A stretch of 8,547 nt of DNA from Desulfobacteria bacterium (GTDB lineage: Bacteria; Desulfobacterota; Desulfobacteria; Desulfobacterales; C00003060). A program made the translations under genes and the position numbers. Below, in pieces: positions 5,687 to 8,547 of this stretch. Every line of letters starts with the position of its first letter. The first letter of the stretch is position 1. Under the pieces are notes generated by a model. It made no database searches and was not told the origin of the DNA. It saw only the letters and a program-made list of their open reading frames with translations. The stretch is taken from positions 1 through 8,547 of the forward strand of contig JAQYWL010000389.1 of the NCBI GenBank assembly GCA_030145035.1, read 5' to 3'.

Positions 5687-5739
5687 TCCAATACTCCAAT
5701 ACTCCAATACTCCAGTACTCCAGTACTCCAGTACTCCAG
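5687..5739. repeat. 8-nt tandem repeat, right outer arm (ACTCCAAT/ACTCCAGT)
   Basis: After a partial TCCAAT come two ACTCCAAT units (5693-5708), three ACTCCAGT units (5709-5732) and a partial ACTCCAG. On the minus strand this reads as repeats of ATTGGAGT/ACTGGAGT, the same family as the array at 5302-5346. Confidence 0.85.
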
Positions 5740-5811
5740 AGGAATTTGATGGATATGCGACCTTCAACAATGGCAACCATTTAAATAGATTGAAGAATTC
5801 CCAGAAGTTAG

Positions 5812-7332
5812 CTAATATGCCTTGGCAAAGATAACACGCCGGGTGCTCTTGTTCCCGCAAGCGATACATCCCCCGGTCTCCTTTTCGGCATCCGGGGGAA
5901 TGCAGCGAATCGTAACACTCAGGTCTGTCTTTATCTTTTCTTCACAGGTCTGGTTCCCACACCAGTGGGCAAGGGCAAAGCCTCCATGGATCTCGGGTTT
6001 TTCCGGATTCTTGGGCGTGAAAAAGGAATAAAAATCGTCTTTGGAATCAATCTGTGTGGTGTTTTCTTCCCTGAACCGCAACGCCCGATCAAACAGGTTT
6101 TTTTGAATCTCATCCAACATCGAAACAATGGTCTTGATGAACTGATCCCTTGGGATCGATTCCTTTTCTCTCGGGCCCCTGTCCCTTCTACCTACAAAGA
6201 CCGAGTTTCGAGCAATATCCCTTGGGCCTATCTCCACACGGATTGGTATCCCTTTCTTGATCCAGTCCCATCCCCTGCCTCCGCCAGTCTCCCTGTCATC
6301 AATCTCAACTTCGATCTTACGACCATGGTAATGTTGCCCCCTTAGCTCCCCGGCCAGTGTGCGGGTGAAGTCCATGACCGTGTTTCTATCAACGGCTTTC
6401 TTAATGATAGGCATCAAGGCCACGTGAGATGATGCGATCATGGGTGGAAGCACCAATCCGTTGTCATCGCCGTGTGTCATGATGATAGCACCGATCAGAC
6501 GGGTGGAAACCCCCCACGATGTGGTCCATGCATACTCTTCCTTTTCCTGGGCAGACTGGTAATTGATCTCAGAGGTCCTTGCGAAATTTTGTCCCAGAAA
6601 ATGAGACGTCCCGGTCTGCAACGCCTTTCGATCCTGCATCATCGCTTCAAGCGTAAACGTATTGACTGCACCGGGAAATCGCTCAGAGGCCGTCTTTTCC
6701 CCTTTGAGGACAGGGATTGCGAGATAGCTTTCTGCGAGCTTTTCATAAATGTCGAGCATCTGAAGTGTTCTCTCCATTGCCTCCGCTCTGGTGGCATGGG
6801 CAGTGTGGCCTTCTTGCCAGAGGAACTCACTGGTTCTCAAGAAGATACGTGTCCTCATCTCCCACCTGACCACATTACACCACTGGTTGATGAGCAGGGG
6901 TAGATCCCGGTAGCTGCTGACCCACTTCGAAAAAGAGGCTCCTATGATGGTTTCAGATGTAGGCCTTACCACCAAAGGCTCCTCGAGCCGCCCGGCCGGT
7001 ATCAGGTTTCCATCCGGCCCCTCTTCCAGACGGTGATGGGTTACAATGGCACATTCCTTGGCAAACCCTTCAACGTGCTCGGCCTCCCTTTCAAGGAATC
7101 GCTTGGGTATGAACAGGGGAAAGTAGCAATTCTTTACCCCTGTTTCCTTGAACATGTCGTCCAATACGCCCCTAATGTGTTCCCAGATGGCATAACCCCA
7201 CGGCTTAATAACCATGCATCCCCGTACCGGCGAGTTTTCAGCCAGGTCCGATGCCTTCACCACCTCCTGATACCACTCGGAGTAGCCCTCAGCCCTTGTT
7301 GGCGTTATGGCAGTCTTTGCCTGTTTTTCCAT
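5812..7332 (-). CDS. proS: Prolyl-tRNA synthetase, archaeal/eukaryal type
   Basis: A cytosolic class II enzyme of 506 residues that joins proline to tRNA-Pro. Motif 1 lies around VRGCMVIKPWGYAIWE (36-51). The proline and ATP pocket includes RPTSET (123-128), motif 2 at NVVRWEMRTRIFLRTSEFLW (153-172) and EGHTAHA. TSWGVSTRLIGAIIMTHGDD gives motif 3. There is no editing insertion between motifs 2 and 3, unlike the common bacterial enzyme of about 570 residues. Instead it has the C-terminal zinc domain (C458, C463, C489, C492) and the terminal tyrosine typical of the archaeal-like class. The ATG has AGGAG five bases upstream. It follows ispG after 119 bases and precedes relA/spoT, so tRNA charging and its alarm enzyme are neighbours. 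Without the insertion, mischarged Ala-tRNA-Pro would need a separate editing protein. Confidence 0.96.
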   Translation of the reverse strand: MEKQAKTAITPTRAEGYSEWYQEVVKASDLAENSPVRGCMVIKPWGYAIWEHIRGVLDDMFKETGVKNCYFPLFIPKRFLEREAEHVEGFAKECAIVTHHRLEEGPDGNLIPAGRLEEPLVVRPTSETIIGASFSKWVSSYRDLPLLINQWCNVVRWEMRTRIFLRTSEFLWQEGHTAHATRAEAMERTLQMLDIYEKLAESYLAIPVLKGEKTASERFPGAVNTFTLEAMMQDRKALQTGTSHFLGQNFARTSEINYQSAQEKEEYAWTTSWGVSTRLIGAIIMTHGDDNGLVLPPMIASSHVALMPIIKKAVDRNTVMDFTRTLAGELRGQHYHGRKIEVEIDDRETGGGRGWDWIKKGIPIRVEIGPRDIARNSVFVGRRDRGPREKESIPRDQFIKTIVSMLDEIQKNLFDRALRFREENTTQIDSKDDFYSFFTPKNPEKPEIHGGFALAHWCGNQTCEEKIKTDLSVTIRCIPPDAEKETGGCIACGNKSTRRVIFAKAY

Positions 7333-7451
7333 ATTGCTCCTGTCTTGATGGAGTGCCTAAAGTGAGCTAAAGTGAGCTAAAGAGCCTAAAGTTAAAGGAC
7401 AAAAACCAACGCTTAGAAAAAACTTTCGTAACCGTTCACGCCGAATAACCG
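7333..7451 (-). repeat. ispG-proS gap with a 10-nt tandem repeat in the proS leader
   Basis: On the plus strand, units AGTGCCTAAA, GTGAGCTAAA, GTGAGCTAAA and GAGCCTAAAG run through 7352-7391, ending about 20 bases before the proS start as read on the minus strand. The rest of the gap (7392-7451) is AT-rich. A small inverted pair CGAAT/ATTCG (7442-7446 and 7454-7458) overlaps the ispG stop, but no T-run follows closely, so I do not call a terminator. Co-transcription of ispG and proS remains plausible. Confidence 0.6.
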
Positions 7452-8547
7452 TCATTCGCCTCCAACTGGTAGATTTGCGCCAGTAGGGTCGGCCACCGCG
7501 CCGACCAATTCGTGGCGCCCGGGTTTGCCATGCTGGCCTGTATGGGCAGGCGCGGTGGCCTGCCCTACTTTATAGGCTTCCACTTCCTGAAGCAGAACCT
7601 CAACCAGTCTGTCCTCCGGCACTTTGCGAATGACTTTCCCCTTTTTGAAAAGGACCCCATGACCTTTGCCGCCTGCGATCCCGATGTCCGCCTCCCGCGC
7701 CTCCCCTGGTCCGTTCACCACGCATCCCATGATGGCAAGCTGCACAGGAGTGGTCCTGGTAAGCAGGGCCGACTCCACGCGCTCAACAATCTCAACCAAG
7801 TCGATCCCACACCGGCCGCACGTGGGACATGAAACGATTTCCGGACCACGCTGCCGGAGCTTCAAGGCCTTTAATATCTCATAGCCGACTCGGACCTCAT
7901 CCACCGGGTCCCGGGTAAGCGATACCCGTATGGTGTCACCAATGCCCTCGGCAAGAAGGATACCAATACCGAGGGCGGACTTAACAGTGCCTGAAAACAG
8001 GCTGCCTGCTTCAGTAACACCCACATGCAGAGGGAGGTCTGTCTGAGAGGAAAGCAACCGGTGGGCTTCCACGGTTCTCAGCACATCCGACGCCTTGATG
8101 GAGACTTTGATCTCATGAAAATCAAACGATCTGAGCAGCTCCACGTGCCGCAAGGCGCTCTCCACCATGGCCTGAGGAGTGACCCCCCCGTATTTCTTGA
8201 GGAGGCCTTTTTCAAGTGAGCCTGCGTTGACCCCCACACGAATAGGAATGCCTCGCTCCTTGGCCTCTTTGGCCACGGCCTTCACCTTCCTGGCCCCCCC
8301 GATATTGCCCGGATTGATCCGCAGGCCGTCTGCGCCCGCCTTCATCGCTGCCATGGCCAGTCGGTAATCAAAGTGAATATCGGCGATCAGTGGGATGGAG
8401 ATTTCTTTCTTGATGGATGCGATGGCTTCTGCGGCTGCCTGATCAGGCACTGCTATCCGCACAAGCTCGCAGCCCACTGCCTCTAAGCGGTGAATCTGTG
8501 CTGCCGTGGCAGCCACGTCGTGGGTGAGGGTATTGGTCATGGACTGG
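7452..8547 (-). CDS. ispG: 4-hydroxy-3-methylbut-2-enyl diphosphate synthase, partial (5' end beyond the window)
   Basis: IspG (GcpE) carries out the reductive ring-opening of MEcPP to HMBPP in the methylerythritol phosphate isoprenoid pathway, using a 4Fe-4S cluster. At the window edge the codons read QSMTNTLTHDV, the conserved VQSMTNT start region, so roughly 25 N-terminal residues are missing and the ATG at 8540 is internal. Visible motifs are LIADIHFDYRLA, ADGLRINPGNIG, IPIRVGVNAGSLE and the cluster ligands in SCPTCGRCGIDL and MGCVVNGPGEA, so the enzyme looks active. The family normally ends near the EVLLQEVEAYK helix. Here 38 further residues, rich in Gly, Pro and Ala, follow; they are encoded exactly by an inverted repeat (7483-7568). 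proS follows on the same strand after 119 bases. Confidence 0.95.
   Translation of the reverse strand, partial: QSMTNTLTHDVAATAAQIHRLEAVGCELVRIAVPDQAAAEAIASIKKEISIPLIADIHFDYRLAMAAMKAGADGLRINPGNIGGARKVKAVAKEAKERGIPIRVGVNAGSLEKGLLKKYGGVTPQAMVESALRHVELLRSFDFHEIKVSIKASDVLRTVEAHRLLSSQTDLPLHVGVTEAGSLFSGTVKSALGIGILLAEGIGDTIRVSLTRDPVDEVRVGYEILKALKLRQRGPEIVSCPTCGRCGIDLVEIVERVESALLTRTTPVQLAIMGCVVNGPGEAREADIGIAGGKGHGVLFKKGKVIRKVPEDRLVEVLLQEVEAYKVGQATAPAHTGQHGKPGRHELVGAVADPTGANLPVGGE
7483..7568. repeat. Inverted repeat inside the 3' end of ispG
   Basis: The left arm (7483-7506, starting GTAGGGTCGGCCACCGCG) and the right arm (7544-7568, ending GCGGTGGCCTGCCCTAC) are reverse complements at about 20 of 24 positions. 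Each arm is also palindromic by itself (GTCGGC...GCCGAC and GCAGGC...GCCTGC). The right arm ends at the codon where the normal IspG sequence stops, so the repeat supplies the tail of the protein. Confidence 0.75.

Larger units (their letters stand above)
5273..5811. other. 539-base gap between proS and relA/spoT filled with repeats
   Basis: No credible gene is present. Most of the gap is a nested inverted-repeat structure at 5302-5739. The open frames here encode only repeats (on the minus strand, phrases such as GVLEYW, LAQTG and VAPGRAG). The gap splits two genes that read the same way, so either transcription passes through it or relA/spoT has its own promoter, which I could not locate with confidence. 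Confidence 0.7.

Noticed and set aside
5295..5780. A 161-codon open frame on the minus strand between proS and relA/spoT, plus an overlapping 82-codon frame.
   Set aside because: The translation consists of repeat phrases (GVLEYW, LAQTG, VAPGRAG, FRPKGEIF) that come from the DNA repeats themselves. Composition is not that of a natural protein, and there is no ribosome binding site.
8538..8540. The ATG that opens the visible ispG frame.
   Set aside because: It is the internal methionine of the conserved QSMTNT motif. The codons before it stay open to the window edge, so the true start is outside.

Overview
The window looks like a chromosomal segment of an anaerobic deltaproteobacterium (Desulfobacterota, sulfate- or syntroph-like). 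This is inferred from three things: the ispG-proS-relA/spoT neighbourhood, an archaeal/eukaryal-type prolyl-tRNA synthetase, and a PAS protein with a C-terminal four-cysteine module of a kind I associate with that group. Several families of short intergenic repeats also fit. No database search was possible, so the taxonomic call is an inference.

Left part (1-1940) is an accessory, eroded region. It opens with a short repeat cluster, then a compact toxin-antitoxin module: a PIN-domain RNase toxin at 167-586 and a ribbon-helix-helix antitoxin at 583-819. The pair sits behind a recognisable promoter whose -10 box lies inside a near-perfect palindrome, and the toxin appears to have a leaderless GTG start. 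Downstream are a broken transposase-like helix-turn-helix fragment (966-1098) and then the C-terminal third of an MtaD/SsnA-type amidohydrolase (to 1579) whose front end is missing. A probable frameshifted small gene lies on the minus strand at 1628-1850. Together these read as a scar of transposition and deletion.

Middle part (1938-3029, plus strand): a 229-residue soluble PAS protein with coiled coils and a CxxC...CxxC module but no kinase or other known output domain, then rpmB (zinc-type ribosomal protein L28).

Right part (3128-8547, minus strand): ispG (5' end outside the window), then proS, then a full-length bifunctional (p)ppGpp synthetase/hydrolase. All three read in the same direction and are plausibly co-transcribed, linking isoprenoid synthesis, tRNA charging and the stringent response. 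The three gaps that flank or separate proS and relA/spoT are filled by different short repeats: a 14-nt tandem repeat reaching into the relA/spoT stop codon, a roughly 440-bp nested inverted-repeat element between relA/spoT and proS, and a 10-nt tandem repeat in the proS leader. A further inverted repeat has supplied the last 38 codons of ispG. The most unusual features are this ispG tail, the nested repeat element, the toxin-antitoxin promoter architecture and the PAS/four-cysteine protein. I see no tRNA, rRNA, CRISPR array, prophage or complete insertion sequence.
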